DNA of 64,000 nucleotides from assembly GCA_033065855.1 (NCBI GenBank), contig JAVXUO010000365.1, forward strand, positions 1 through 64,000, in the 5' to 3' direction. The position numbers and the translations under genes are program-made. Positions within the stretch are counted from its first letter, which is position 1. Each line of letters opens with the position of its first letter. Shown in pieces: positions 1 to 11,830 of this stretch. A model generated the notes under the pieces. The model had not been told where the DNA came from. It saw only the letters and a list, made by a program, of their open reading frames with translations, and did no database searches. This stretch comes from Escallonia rubra. Lineage: Eukaryota > Streptophyta > Magnoliopsida > Escalloniales > Escalloniaceae.

Positions 1-645
1 AATGAGCAGTCTCTTCAGCATTTTCAACGTCAGTCCCATCATTACCATAGCAAAATTCGGCTGTTTCAGCCGAAGCGGCAGTAGCTGTGACCAAAGCCTT
101 TGCATCATCGCCATGGCGAGAAAACGTTTGACTGCTATTAACATTATTCTCCTCTGACATTCTAGTACAACTATCAACCTTAGCTTTAGGAGAAAGCCTA
201 TTGTCCAAAGAGTCAGCATCCTTTGCAGATTTTGACGTCCTTTCAACTCCAACCTGAATGACCTCATCCTTGTCAGAATCAACTTTGCATTTAATAGTTT
301 CAGAACCAGGAATACTTCGCTTTTCAACATTTTTTGTGTCCACTTCACTCAAATTAACAGCAGCTCCAGGTTTCGAGTTACTTTGCTTATCAACATTTCC
401 TCCAGGTGAAGACACCAGTGTAAGCATTAATTCTTTCGCATTGCCGGGTGACAACAGGTCTGCCTCTCTCACACCAGCATCTATATCGGCCACCAAATGA
501 TTGTAATTCCCATCTGCCTCCACAGTCTTGAACTCAGAAGGTGGGTTTTGCTCAGGAAGCAGCAATACTTTGTCCTTCCCACCGGACTCAAGTTTTGGTA
601 CACCATTGACAGTTTCACTCTTTTTTCGGTTAAAAATAAATTTGA
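1..645 (-). CDS. ASI1/IBM2-like BAH-domain protein, exon 4 (partial, runs off the left edge)
   Basis: The minus strand is open for 645 bases in one frame and continues past base 1. The exon begins after a good acceptor (pyrimidine-rich, ending TTGTTGTTACAG at 646-657) and takes one base from the previous exon. It opens with KFIFNRKKSE, which completes a BAH-type domain. About 200 residues of hydrophilic, Ser/Glu/Lys/Asp-rich linker follow with no stop, as expected between the N-terminal BAH domain and the C-terminal RRM of the ASI1 family. The RRM should lie outside the window. The reading frame was followed by eye. Assignment to the family rests on the BAH exons upstream, since this linker alone is not diagnostic. 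Confidence 0.8.
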
Positions 646-742
646 CTGTAACAACAACGGAAAACAGCAAACATGTAAGATCACAAAAGCATGACCTACT
701 TTTGAAACCAAGCTATCAAGAGGGGAATTCAAAATCACGTAC

Positions 743-911
743 TCTCAATCCCACCAACTCTATCACCCATCTTATCCAATACAGTGCAGAGATCAACATC
801 AAAAGTACGGGAAAATACATAGTCAGCCACTTCAAGTTCAACTTCTGAAGGTTGGGGATTTCTCTCATCCTCTGAGATGCAGACAACATTGCATTTTCCA
901 GCAATTGCTTC
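743..911 (-). CDS. ASI1/IBM2-like BAH-domain protein, exon 3
   Basis: This 169-base exon is bounded by a CTTATCAG acceptor (912-919) and a GTACGT donor (742-737). It encodes 56 codons plus one base and reads EAIAGKCNVVCISEDERN, then PQPSEVELEVADYVFSRTFD and VGGIE. It joins in phase to the 12857-13246 exon upstream (ending GLANVNPL) and to the 1-645 exon downstream (KFIFN). The joined product matches the second half of the BAH domain of plant ASI1/IBM2-type proteins as I remember that family. A 97-base intron (646-742) separates it from the next exon. An overlapping frame that reads through the donor is not the real product. Confidence 0.85.
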
Positions 912-2849
912 CTGATAAGAACAGTTAGATAATTAGCAAATACTTTAGTCAAATCACTCAGACTCACTCTTCCTAATTCATCACTAGAAGGCACTTGGAT
1001 TTATTCTTTCCCCGTTTTTGTTGCAAAGTTAATGTCACAACTCCATCCCCTAATATCCATAAATACTATAGCCAAATAACTCGGATCCATGGCAATTGGA
1101 TATATATTTGCCACGTTTTTTATGCTCATTTCATGTCAGGCGCCAAAATAATTTTATCTCCTTGATATAGATATTCCCTATAATCAATGCCTTAGTTGCA
1201 GGATTCTCCAATCTAGAGACACTCCCGCCCCAGAACGTTGCTTGCAACTGTCCCGCTCCCAACCAAAACCTGCTATACTTGTCAATCTCCCACCTTCGAA
1301 ACCTCACACCTTATCGCATTCCCCCCATGCTTCGTGTAACTGAGATCCATACGCACCTGCTCTGAGTATATCACTAGAAGGCATTTGGATATACACTTAA
1401 CCTAAGCCAAGCAGTAGTATCTCCTCAACGTAGGCATATTTCCTACGATCCATACATTACTTGGATGCTCAAAGTAGATACTCGTTACACCAACTTGAGC
1501 TGTAACTACACGCATAATAATACATACCTTTGCACGCACTAACAGGGACAAACTTCACATGGAAGCGTTCATATCATGTGATCATGCATGTCCAGATGCC
1601 CATCAAGGGTGAGTAAGCTATGTAGACTGTGGAGACAGAGAGAGGTCACAATCATGAATTCTGGAGCTCTTGAACTGAACTCAGATACTTCCAAAAGGAA
1701 TTACCTTTATAAATCAAGGGGTACAAATTAAATGGCAGCTACCACTCACCTGAAAAACGGCTTCCAGAAGACAATGAGGAGCTCCTAAAGGAATGGGTGC
1801 GCACATGATATACAGAGTTTGGAAGTAGCTTTAAAGGAATTCGCAAAGGAACTCAAAATTACATATTTGAGTGGTTCCAGGTCATTGCATACAGTATCAA
1901 ATATGGTCATTTAATTGGATTGCCAAGTGGGAGAACAAAGGCCTAACCAGAAATTTCCACATCAAGGAGGATAGTTGCGAAAAAAAGGGAGACACTAGGG
2001 CTTCAGGTGGAGATTCTAACACCCTCTCCCACATCGGACACAAGAAGTTCTGGGGCTGTGCCAAGAAACTTGACCTAGTTCCCACCTTGACGTCGTGGTT
2101 GAGATCAATGCATAATTGAATGATATAACCAAATATGCACGCCATAAGGCACTTCTGAGGAAAATGAAGCCATGAGAGAAACTAAGAATGTGGGGACAAA
2201 AGCCTTTACATAGAACTTGCCAACCAACAGACTGCGTTTCAAAATTTTGATTATCTAACATGTCCCTCTCATCTCCAATGCTGACTAAAGGCAAATAAAG
2301 TATAGATTGCTGGTGGGAACCAAAAATAACTCTTCTTAGCTGCCTTCTCCAATGCATATAATTGAATCACCAAAAGTTATTAGTATTAAATGTAGGCTCA
2401 AAATACGCAATCAAGAAATCTTTGATTCATATATGATATTAGCCATAGAAACAAATTAGCGAGCAACAAATTCAGGTAGTCAAGATAAAGATATTCGATC
2501 ATTATCAAGTAATCCAATTAAAGATCCAACAATGAGAATCTTTAAAAGGGATAGGATAAAAAGTTTCAAGGTACACCCCATAACTTTGTGCATACCCATT
2601 GGCAACTAATCGGGCGTATAAACAAGCAAGGGATCCTCACAACTAGCGGACTTATAGACGAATCCAAACATCATCTTTTCCCCTCCAGAATCATCACATT
2701 TGTCGACATGGATGTTGATACTGGTCAAAATCAATGAATAAACAAGAAGCAAACAGAACTCGAATGATAAAGATACTACAAAGAAACTTAAAGCCGCATC
2801 TTGTACATATTATGAAAGCTTCATCATCAAGTCAACTAAGGAATTTTCC

Positions 2850-2996
2850 TCATTGATAGTTGGGCACTTGTGCATTGCGTAGTTGTAATCTTTCAAGCAT
2901 GTCTCTAGTGGATATGTCAAACTCTGGAGCCAACTCTGATATTCTCCGAGGTGATATTTGTCTAAAGTTTTCAAATTGGCGCCTCAATTCAAACTT
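2850..2996 (-). CDS. Candidate 3'-terminal exon of an unrecognised gene, inside the large intron
   Basis: After a good acceptor (TTAGCTCCCTTTCAG at 2997-3011) the minus strand reads KFELRRQFENFRQISPRRIS, then about 28 more residues to NAQVPNYQ and a TGA at 2850-2852. The composition is charged and protein-like, unlike the surrounding frames. I do not recognise the family. No convincing upstream exon was found; a possible one lies around 3022-3098. It could be the last exon of a small nested gene, a captured gene fragment, or chance. Confidence 0.3.
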   Translation of the reverse strand, partial: KFELRRQFENFRQISPRRISELAPEFDISTRDMLERLQLRNAQVPNYQ

Positions 2997-3229
2997 CTGA
3001 AAGGGAGCTAAGGCATTTTACAATGAGTGAACTTTTTCGAAGCAGATATTCACCAGATGCAGATGCAGTCTTCCAAAAGAGAGGCCCAAATACAAATCTT
3101 GCCACTTTCTACTGCAGCATGTATATTGGATGGTCGAAACCTCAGGCATGACAGCATAAAACTAAGTTTTTAACCCACATAGTAGCTAGTTTCATTCCCA
3201 CTTGTAAATGATTTATGTAGTACTAAATC

Positions 3230-4470
3230 AATGTTGAAGCCTCCATTTCGGTAGAATATGCTCAAGATTTTCTAGGCCTCAATCCATCTCAATATAGATT
3301 ATCCTACTATATTAGTTCCACATCATTAATGATGTAGGCAAAAAAACCTAAGAAAAGAAAGCATAAAAAGCCATCAATCCTCATCTCCATATTGATAAAA
3401 GCTATCAATTTTTAAACCTCCCCTTTCATGACCCACACCTTTTTCCCCGCAGCAGCATGGTTGCAAAGCTTCATTGCACACTTGTGTTACCAACCAACCG
3501 TGTTATAAACCACCACACTGATACTAGCTTGAGCATGTCAATCCAACCCAAGAACACGACAACTAGCAACCTCTAATATGTCTTCATTCAATAGATAACG
3601 CTCAAGATTTTCTAGGCCTCCATCCATCTCAAACTTTGACTATCCCTCGTATATATTTCATTAAATTCCTTTCAATTACGATGTGAGCAAACAAAATTGT
3701 TAAGAAGAGAGCTTCAAAGCAATCAATTCTCATCTGTGTTGATGAAAGCTCTCAATTTGTACAACTTCAGTATCATAATCCACACCTTTTTCGAAGCAGA
3801 AGCATATTCCTCAAACTTCATTGCACACTCGTGTTGCCAAGTAACCGTGTCGTAAACTGGCACTCTTACACAAGGCAATAGGGATGCAACCCAGCCCAAG
3901 TAAACCATGTTGTACTGAAAACCAAACTAACCCAAGTAAAACATGTTCTACTTAAAGCAACCCAACCCAAGAAAAACTTAGATTACTTGGGTTCGCCTAG
4001 TTCGATGGGTTGGATGGGTTTGATAAAGGGGGGAAAAAAATTCATTCCAAAAAAATGGCAATGGCAGGTGGTTGTCGAGGAGGGTGGTGGCTGCCAATGA
4101 TGATGGTGGCCGATAGTGGCGACCGCTCGTGGTGGCCGGCGGTTGTGGCCTGCAATAGTGGCCAGCAGCTGTGGCAAGCGACAGCGTAGGTTGGCAACGT
4201 TGGCCGGCTATATTATATGAATTTTTCAACGATGTATATCATAGGGTTTGTCAATGCAACCCAAACTAAATTTGAAATTGAACCAATCCAACTCAATTTT
4301 ATAACTTAGGTGCGTTGGGTTGGTTCAAAACCAATATTCTTGGGTTAGGATGGTCAAACCCAACAAAACCCAACCCAAGTTGCACCAGTACAAGGCAACA
4401 GGCAACACTGAAACAATCCCCACCTCCACCCAATAAAACAGACAACTAGTAACGTCCAATGTCTCACAGG
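3230..4470. repeat. Diverged tandem duplication, unit about 365 bp, second copy split by a hAT element
   Basis: The stretch at about 3240-3590 recurs at about 3600-3878 and resumes at 4399-4470. Both copies share CTCAAGATTTTCTAGGCCTC, a shared CTTCATTGCACAC segment, and a GACAACTAG segment near the end. The second copy is interrupted at 3879-4390 by a hAT-type element. No coding frame is visible. Confidence 0.6.
3879..4390. mobile_element. Non-autonomous hAT-type element, 512 bp
   Basis: An exact 8-bp duplication CAAGGCAA flanks the element (3871-3878 and 4391-4398). The ends are TAGGGATGCAACCC and, read inward from the right, TACTGGTGCAACTTGGG. The subterminal regions are full of AACCCAACCC-type repeats. 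The middle (about 4050-4200) is GC-rich and repetitive (GGTGGC-type), with no transposase. The size, duplication length and subterminal repeats fit the hAT superfamily. Its insertion separates two parts of an older tandem repeat, so it is the younger event. Confidence 0.75.
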
Positions 4471-6440
4471 ACAAGCATAATAAATTAGACAACAATCCTA
4501 CGAGCAAGCTGAGACCACTTCTTGCACCCAATCCATCTAAACATGCCTTTCATGGTACTTAATGTGCAAAAATAACACCATGTGCAAATGATTTGCCCAC
4601 CTTATCTATGCAGCCACGATCATGCCAGCAGCCAACATGACAACATACCCGCTTCAACATAACCAGCCCGACCTATATGGTGCCAACAAGTCTAGCCAGG
4701 CACAAGCTTTGCTTCACATCTGTCAAGGACGTTGCCAACACCTAGACTAGCTTGGCCGAACTTAAAACTATTTGATACATCGTATCATACTACCATCCAA
4801 CAAACACAGAAATCCGAATATGCTACCAGAAGTCCAAACCGCAAAACAGTGCCCTAGCCAGGTTCTTATAAGAATGAGAGAGATATCTACAACGGCTTAA
4901 GCAATTTGGTCCCACTTTACGGTTAAGTGAAGAAGGACGATCAAGCTGCAAAGTTGCAGCCAAGAACTCATTCACAAAAAGGAACCTTCAATTCTATTGC
5001 CTTTAATCAATCATGGTTATAGCCTCTTCGAATGGCTCGTCTAAGCACTCTAATACGCAACAAATTTCTATGCCCAATAATGTCTGGGCAATACAGGTCC
5101 AAACTAGTGATGACTGGACACTAACCATACAGTGCCCATTGGAATGGTCTTTTCCACAAGAAAGCTCTTAAGTGCCAATGACTTTTGAATTTCCCAAAGT
5201 TCCATTGGGTTACTTACTTGATATCCACTAAGGCAGGGTAGCGGAGTAAGCGCCAGGCTAGCATGCTCGCCCTCATAGAAACACTTTGGCAAAAACCAAA
5301 GTGACAGATAGCTAGTACAGGCATAACAAACATCCCACTGTACTCCTTAAATTGCATGGTATAAACCTGCGTGCACTTGTAGCAATCCGCATTACACTTG
5401 AGGAAGGTCATAAATGCCACTGCCCATATTTCTGGGACAAGAAGCACAAGTTCTACTCTCCCAACAACCAATGATGAGACGCCATTGAATCACCACGAGT
5501 CATTGGCATATGCCAAATGCCAATCCGTGACTCATTGACCATTCAATTTCTCCAATGCTCTAATTAACAATCAAACTCAAAGCTTGGTCGTGGTCATCAC
5601 CAAACCCCCAACTTTTGTAGATTGGGTCTCGTTGCGCTCTCTTTCAAAGAGCTCACCCAAGGAGCCCCATCTTTTTGAACATGACTAAGTATCACAAGAA
5701 GCAATGAAAACCCTCCATAAAGACCGCCCTGATTCAACTATACACGTATTAATCATCGATTAGCCCAACAAGCTCTCATTCACATCTGATGTGCCTCAAA
5801 GTGCTCAATTACTCCACTGAGAAACTCATAAAGGTCATTCGTCAATTTCGGTCTATCTATTGGATTTTGCCATGTGGAGATGTAGAATTCAACTCTGGTA
5901 AGCCGAGCTTTACCACAACCAGCAATTCCATATGAGATGATCGTTCCAACCAAGTCTAAAACTCCTCTACAGAAGCTCCCCTACAACAGCAGATTGATTG
6001 GTGAAGCAAGAGCTTGAAGGCAGGAAAACCTCCCGCTTACTTCGATGGGGTAAAACCGCTTGAATTCTATACAAATCATTTACTTCCATTCCCGTGTGAA
6101 AGCTCATACAAGTTCCCAGCAATTATGTCTTTATTTCTTACATAACCCAAGTTATCCTTGGTCTACCTTTAGTTCAACTTACCCCCATCAACTAGGCACA
6201 AATCACTTCTCAACGAGGCACAAATCACGTCTTCTACAACAAGGTCATCTAAAGGCCTAAGTTGTTCCCTTTAACTTTTCCGCACCTTACACGGCCCTGC
6301 TTTGTTGATTATATGCTCCTTACTTGTTCTATCCCTCCCCTTTATGGTGGCACATCCACCTAAGCATTTATATTTAGATACACTCAACTTAGCATACGTG
6401 CACGGTGTTCTTTAGTTGCTAGTCATAACAATAGATCATT
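4471..6440. other. Intronic stretch without recognisable genes
   Basis: No coding exon, RNA gene or bounded element is supported here. Parts of 4620-5560 (for example the GCTTTGCTTCAC segment near 4710 and the cattgaccattcaa segment near 5535) loosely resemble 8100-9130. This suggests two old copies of an unidentified dispersed repeat. Short open frames are scattered and show no domain. Confidence 0.4.
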
Positions 6441-6449
6441 CCTAGACAC

Positions 6450-7440
6450 TATTTTTCTTAAAACTTCCCCTTTAACTTGACGAAAATATAACAATATACA
6501 ACACCCAAAAGCAATCATCCACTTCAGCCGCCTCATCTTATTTTGCACGCAACATCCTCGTCAATCTCTCCCTCCATGTGCATAATTGATCCAAGATATC
6601 TTCTTTAGCCACTAATTGACCATCCATGGAGTCACCACTCACTCCATCGGTTTTTCTCCTACAGAAACCAATAATTAGAGAGGCACTAGCCACTCCATAG
6701 ATGTTCTCCCACTGATTGTTTCCAAGGCATCCTTAATCACATCAACATGTACGTATACGACCCCTTTCTTCTCTAAAGCCCACCGCAAGACTTTCCTCGG
6801 TGCCTATGCCTTTTCCACATCTATAAACACAATGTGAAGACCCTTCGTCTCTTCACTAAGTCTCTTCATCAATTGCTTAATCTGGAAAATAACTTATATA
6901 TTGGATCTCCCATGCATGAAACCAAATTGATTTTTGACTATTTTTGTCCCACTCCTTAGTCCATGTCCAATTTTCCTCTCCGAAAACTTCATAGTCTAGC
7001 TTGTAAGCTTGATCCCTCTATTGTTGTTGCAACTTTGGGCATCTCCCTTGTTTCATATGTAGGTATCAAAGGGCTTTTCCTCCACTTTTTGAGCACAACT
7101 TCATCCAAGCTCAACATAATACTGTAAGGTCCAATAGTCTATCCTGTTTTCATCCTTTTTCTAAAGCTTCTAGATGTTCTAATTCAACAAACAAATCTTG
7201 ACCAGTATCATCAAAAGAGACATTGAGTTCGCCTAAATTAAATTCAGTTTTCCCGATAAACAATTTATCAAAGTAACCTCTCCATCTTTCTTTAACCCCA
7301 ATCTTCTATTTTAATCCTCGTCCTTGATACAGGTTAATGATTTAAAGTCTATGTTTCTCCTTTCTCTTACCTTAGCTAGCTTGTAAATCCTTTTTCACCC
7401 TCTTTAGTACCTAACTATGGTATAGCCTTTGCAACCACGG
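6450..7440 (-). pseudogene. RTE-type LINE reverse transcriptase remnant
   Basis: Read on the minus strand, fragments in several frames follow the order of a non-LTR ORF2. They are GTKEGEKGIYKLAKVRER (7415-7360), KERWRGYFDKLF (about 7290), NQFGFMHGRS (about 6930), GLHIVFIDVEKA (about 6840), DVIKDALETISG (about 6740) and IDEDVACKIR (about 6560). These match the pre-RT linker, RT palm and post-RT region of plant RTE-like LINEs. The YADD block is absent, apparently deleted between about 6610 and 6700. There are many stops and frameshifts, so it is inactive. It lies in the same orientation as the host gene, within its 11.9-kb intron. Confidence 0.75.
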
Positions 7441-9460
7441 TAAAACCCAATTTCTCCTCCAGAGAAGAAATTTAACATACAAAATTTCAAGCACAAAGAC
7501 ATTAGATCTTTGTACTATAAACTTGGGATTTAAATACTACAATGCCATCTTACTTTGAAATAGCGCCAACTTAATCGACGACCCCGTCATAGGATAAGCA
7601 TAGCTACGTCCAAATATACCAAACTTGTGAAACTCATAGCCACATCTAAGTTCACTTCTCATGAAAAACAAAGCAAACACAATTGAAATGTTCTTTACTC
7701 ACCCCGCTACACCACTTGAATGTAATACCGAAATGTAGATCCCAAGTCCTCGTGCTACTCCTCTACCACCTCAAAGCAAGCAACGAGAGAATAGTCATGC
7801 AGCAACACATAAGAAAAAACTGTATAAATTATTAGCGCATGACTGTGACGTCGACTTTGCCGACCATTGCCAAGGAGAACCTTTCAGAAAATATGGAAGC
7901 ATGTACGCCAACCATCTCAAATAATGGTTTTCTCATTACCAAACCCCATGAAACTTAGCGGATGCCTTACCTCCTCATTGTACACACCCACTTTGGCAAC
8001 TGTCTACACATTGTTTGTATCACAAGAATGATTGTCATAGATTGTCGTACACATAGGAAACTACCAATAGGCAAAACGATATCATGATGAAGTGCATAAG
8101 CACTCAGCTTGTTATGCACACAGTCTGCCCGGCAACATGCAAACATGTCTTGCCTGGCACTAAGCCTTGCTTCACCTCCCTCGGTGATGTTGCCGGCATC
8201 AGCACGACTTTGAACACCCACACATTAGTACTTTCCCACAAGAAGCCAGATACGCTGTCCCAATGGCAAGCATTCAAGCACACAATGAGCCAATACATTG
8301 TTATTGTAGGCCCAACAAGACCGGGGCATATCGAGTGCAAACTAGTAACCTTTGACCCAACGGCAAGAAAAACATGTTCTTCACCCACCTAAAAAGGTCC
8401 TTGCCATATCTGTGAGCACTCATGTGCCCTCAGCAAAAGAATTTTTTGCACAAATTCCCTTAAGTTACTCAACCAATGCCAACGAAAGAAAAATGACCAC
8501 CAAGCTCTGTTCTTAAAATAACAAAAAAACAGCACTAATTAAGCTAACAACAGTAAACATGCTCTTGCTTAAACCAAATTTTCGATACTCCTTTTTATTT
8601 CTCATCAAACGAATGGCATCTTCTTCTAGAATCCTAGCGCCTTTCTCTCTATACAAACGGTGCGTGACAAAAAAACAAAAAAAAAAACATCCTCTTGCTT
8701 GAGGAGGCATAATGAAACTTATCTCACTCTATACACCTCGAAACTAGATGCCATAACACTCGGTACTCTTAGAGCTACATAATAGGATTTTCAAGCAAAG
8801 CCCAAGACGCCACGTCACCAGAAGGGAGGGGTCCTTGCCCTGCAGTCTTGTTATGCACTAACTCAATCCTCAAAGCCAACTAATTGAAGCTCGCCACCCA
8901 AGCAACAGGTGGAAGCGCGTGCAAACATTGTCAATGTAGTGACAATGTCAACTCTTAGAACCGGTTGCACTTGCACCTTTGCCTAGGTTAGCTATATACT
9001 TGTTGGTGGGGCCGCCTCACCAAAGACTTACCACAGATTAAAGACACGTGCCTCTTCTTCTAAATCATTTGCCTATGCCAGACGTCAATCCTTGACATCC
9101 TTCGCCACTCAATAATTTCTAACTCGAAAACTTAAAATAGTCACAACTAGCATGTGACACCTCAGCATCAGTTTGTTTTGGAGTGCTCCACCGGTGTTTG
9201 AATTGTCCCTTGTGTCGAACTCGACAAATGCGAAGATCTATCGAGCTTTTCATTTCGCCAACATATAAACAAATATGTTAGGCTATAAAATTGACTCTTA
9301 AAGACGGGCACAAAAATGTACATCATGCTTAACATTTTATCATGAGTGCCGGCTCCCAATAGGACGAGGAAAGGCATATCAATTAGAACAAATTATGGTG
9401 GACCACCACCAAGTGGGCAACTAAATAGTACAAGGGACCAAATGCAAATCGGGAGACTTA
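7441..9460. other. Intronic stretch without recognisable genes
   Basis: I see no supported exon or bounded element. The 8100-9130 part weakly resembles 4620-5560. Open frames of about 100 codons on both strands at 8084-8392 overlap each other and show no domain, so they are not called. Confidence 0.4.
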
Positions 9461-11065
9461 GGTAGCGTTTGAAATCCATTTGGTTATCAGTTTTTTCTTC
9501 AAATTTGTAAACAGAAAAAAAAATTAACGCGTTTGACACAGTTTTCAATTTTTTTTTCCTTCAGTTTTTAAAACAGGACTGTTTTTGAAAATTTTCATTT
9601 AGAAGTTTTGGGTTTTCAGTTTTGAGACCCCCCCCCCCACCGCCATAGCCATCGCCCACCGCCGCGGGCCAACGCAGCCCGCTGGCCGGCACTGCCTACC
9701 TCCGATCAACGCCACGGGCGACCGACCGTCACCAACCACTGGGGCCAGCCACGCCTCACCACCGCCACCGCACCACCACCAAAGAAAAAACTCAAAATAA
9801 AAACCGGATAATCAAACATCCAAAAGAAAAAAAACTCAAAATAAAAACTGAGTAATCAAACACCCATTTGTTTTTATAAAAAAATAAAAACAACAGGTTT
9901 TGGTTTAATTACACTCATGTCCCTGAGGTTTGGGTGAAATTACATTCAAGGACACAATGTTTCAAAAGGTAATAGCCGTGTCCTTCCGTCTCTGATCCGT
10001 CAAAAAAATATACATATTTACTTATGTCATCAATACGTATTTTTTAAATGACAATACTACCCTCATTTCGTACATGTAAAGTATATACCATATATAAAAT
10101 TTCTAAAAAACTTACTTTCCACATTAGGGTTTCTAAAAAACCCTTATCTCTCTCTCTCCAACTCCCCAAAACCCGCCGTTGCCGCCCATCCTCCCCCCAC
10201 CCGCCGCCGCCCCCACCCTCCCTATCACTGCCACCTACCCTCCCCACCCTCCCTGTCACTGCCACCTACCCTCCCCCACCCCACCGCCGCACCCACCCTC
10301 CTCCCTCCCCATCGCCGCATCCACTCTCCCCCTCCCCATCGCCGCACACATCCTCCCCCTAGCTCATCGCATCCCCACCTAGCCACCGTCATTCAACTCG
10401 GCCTTCATGGCCCTCTACGCTTTCGCTGCCGTGATCCTCTACTGGGTCACCTGGGCCTACAAAATGGCATTCCTTATCATGCAGCTTGCGTTATCGTAGA
10501 CCACCCAACACAATATATCACAACGGCAGGGTGGAGACGACCACAGCCGCGCTTTATTCCCCCATGGCCATGATGGTGTGGTTCCGGTGCGTGTTTGTGG
10601 CCATGACATTGATAATGCTGGCGCCCTGTTGGGGAGGATGAACATCAAGGCGTGGATGATGTTTGTGCCGAGATCTGTTGTTTATAGAATTTATTTGTAG
10701 ATTTAATTTGTACATTTCATTTTTTAAGGATTAAGAATTCAGCAATTGGTTATGGAGGGTTTTGGCTTTGGGAGGAGGAATGGCGGTTGAAGGGATGGTT
10801 TTGGCTTTCGGAGGAGGAATGGCGATTGCAGAGAGGAAGAATGGCGTTTGAAGAATTACTTTCAGAAGTGATGGGCATTCTAGTCATTGCATTTAAACTG
10901 TTATGTATTTCAGTATTTCTGTTAGGTCAAATGATATAAGTGCCCATTTTTCAAACTTATGGATGCATGTAATTTCATCAAAACCTCAGGGACATGGGTG
11001 TAATCATCCCTTTTGTTTTTTTGGGAAACAGAAAACCAAAACTGGAAGCGATTTCAAACAGACCC
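9461..11065. mobile_element. Tourist-like (PIF/Harbinger) element with a nested insertion
   Basis: TTA flanks both ends (9458-9460 and 11066-11068). The ends are GGTAGCGTTTGAAATC on the left and, read inward from the right, GGGTCTGTTTGAAATCGC. A 3-bp TTA target and a GGGTCTGTTTG-type terminus are hallmarks of plant Tourist/PIF-Harbinger elements. No transposase is seen. The apparent 1.6-kb length is largely due to a second element nested at about 9902-11010, so the original was about 0.5 kb. It contains a C9 run near 9630 and GC-rich GCCACCACC-type sequence. Confidence 0.65.
9902..11010. mobile_element. Nested TIR element, MULE-like, carrying GC-rich sequence
   Basis: The ends are inverted copies: GGTTTAATTACACTCATGTC on the left and, read from the right, GGGATGATTACACCCATGTC, both continuing as CCTGAGGTTT. 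Inside is a C/T-rich tract (10140-10380) and a GC-rich block to about 10700, resembling a captured 5'UTR or exon, with no supported frame. A sister copy with similar ends lies at 17.23-18.26 kb. A 9-bp target duplication would show a Mutator-like origin but cannot be read clearly, because both flanks are T-rich. Confidence 0.55.
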
Positions 11066-11499
11066 TTAAACAAGGCCTTTTTGAATCAAAACTCACGTAG
11101 TAAAAGAATAGGCCCAAGAATGTATATTATGATATAATAAGCACGGACTCTGGTACGGGACACAGGTGCGGATATATGGATACGTTGTTCTTTAAAATTA
11201 CAGGACACTGATACGACGGAAGACGGAAAATATTATAATGTATGCATTATACCTATATGAGAGTTGTTATGTTTAATGCGCTGATTCATAAATACTAAAA
11301 CCGTATAGCTGAACATAATAAAGTTTGTATGTGGTATTATTGTTATTTCTTTATGGTAGTGGGCTAGTTTAAGTAATAAGTTAATAAGTAGGTACTCAAA
11401 TAAAATAACAGATTTGTTGGATATAGCTGTCAAAAAGTAAAAAACTAAACCATTCATTATATATGATAGATAACATCAAATTCATATACTTCTTCTTCT

Positions 11500-11830
11500 C
11501 TGGAATCACAAGTGCTTCCGCTGAATGCCACATGCGGCTTTGTAGCCTTGGGTCGCCTTCTTATTCTTCTCTAATCTCTTTTTTCTCTCTCCAAGTCTCC
11601 TCTCCGCCGGAGGTGGCTATTGGTCGTCACCTTTCGACGTGGGTGGTCGTCAGTGATTGCTCCTCGCTAGTTCCTAATGCCACATGCGATTGCTGCCTTG
11701 GGTCGTCGCACACTGCACGGCTTTACAGAATTGGAGCGACTACTTCTTCTGTCTCTCTTTTCTCTAAGTCTCCTCTATCTCGAAGGTGGTAGCTGGTCGT
11801 TATGGTTGGTCGCTAGTGGTTGCGCTCCTT
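11500..11830. repeat. Diverged tandem duplication, unit about 157 bp
   Basis: The segment with TGCCACATGCGGCTTTGTAG (from about 11527) recurs about 155 bp later as TGCCACATGCGATTGCTG. Each copy is followed by a TCTCTCTTTTCTC tract, AAGTCTCCTCT, a GGAGGTGG- or GAAGGTGG-type segment, and GGTCGTC. A C-rich tract follows at 11850-11890. No coding frame is supported. Confidence 0.5.

Noticed and set aside
481..994. Two alternative minus-strand frames (481-738 and 716-994) overlapping the BAH exons
   Set aside because: They read through the splice sites in a different frame. The frame that joins in phase to the other exons is the one with BAH similarity.
2009..2060. Possible LTR fragment with CCCACATCGGACA
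   Set aside because: The motif is common in plant LTRs, but no TG...CA boundaries, PBS or partner could be found.
10044..10382. Overlapping frames of 67-104 codons in the C-rich block
   Set aside because: Low-complexity CCNCC sequence in a TIR element. All frames are open only because stops are rare in it.
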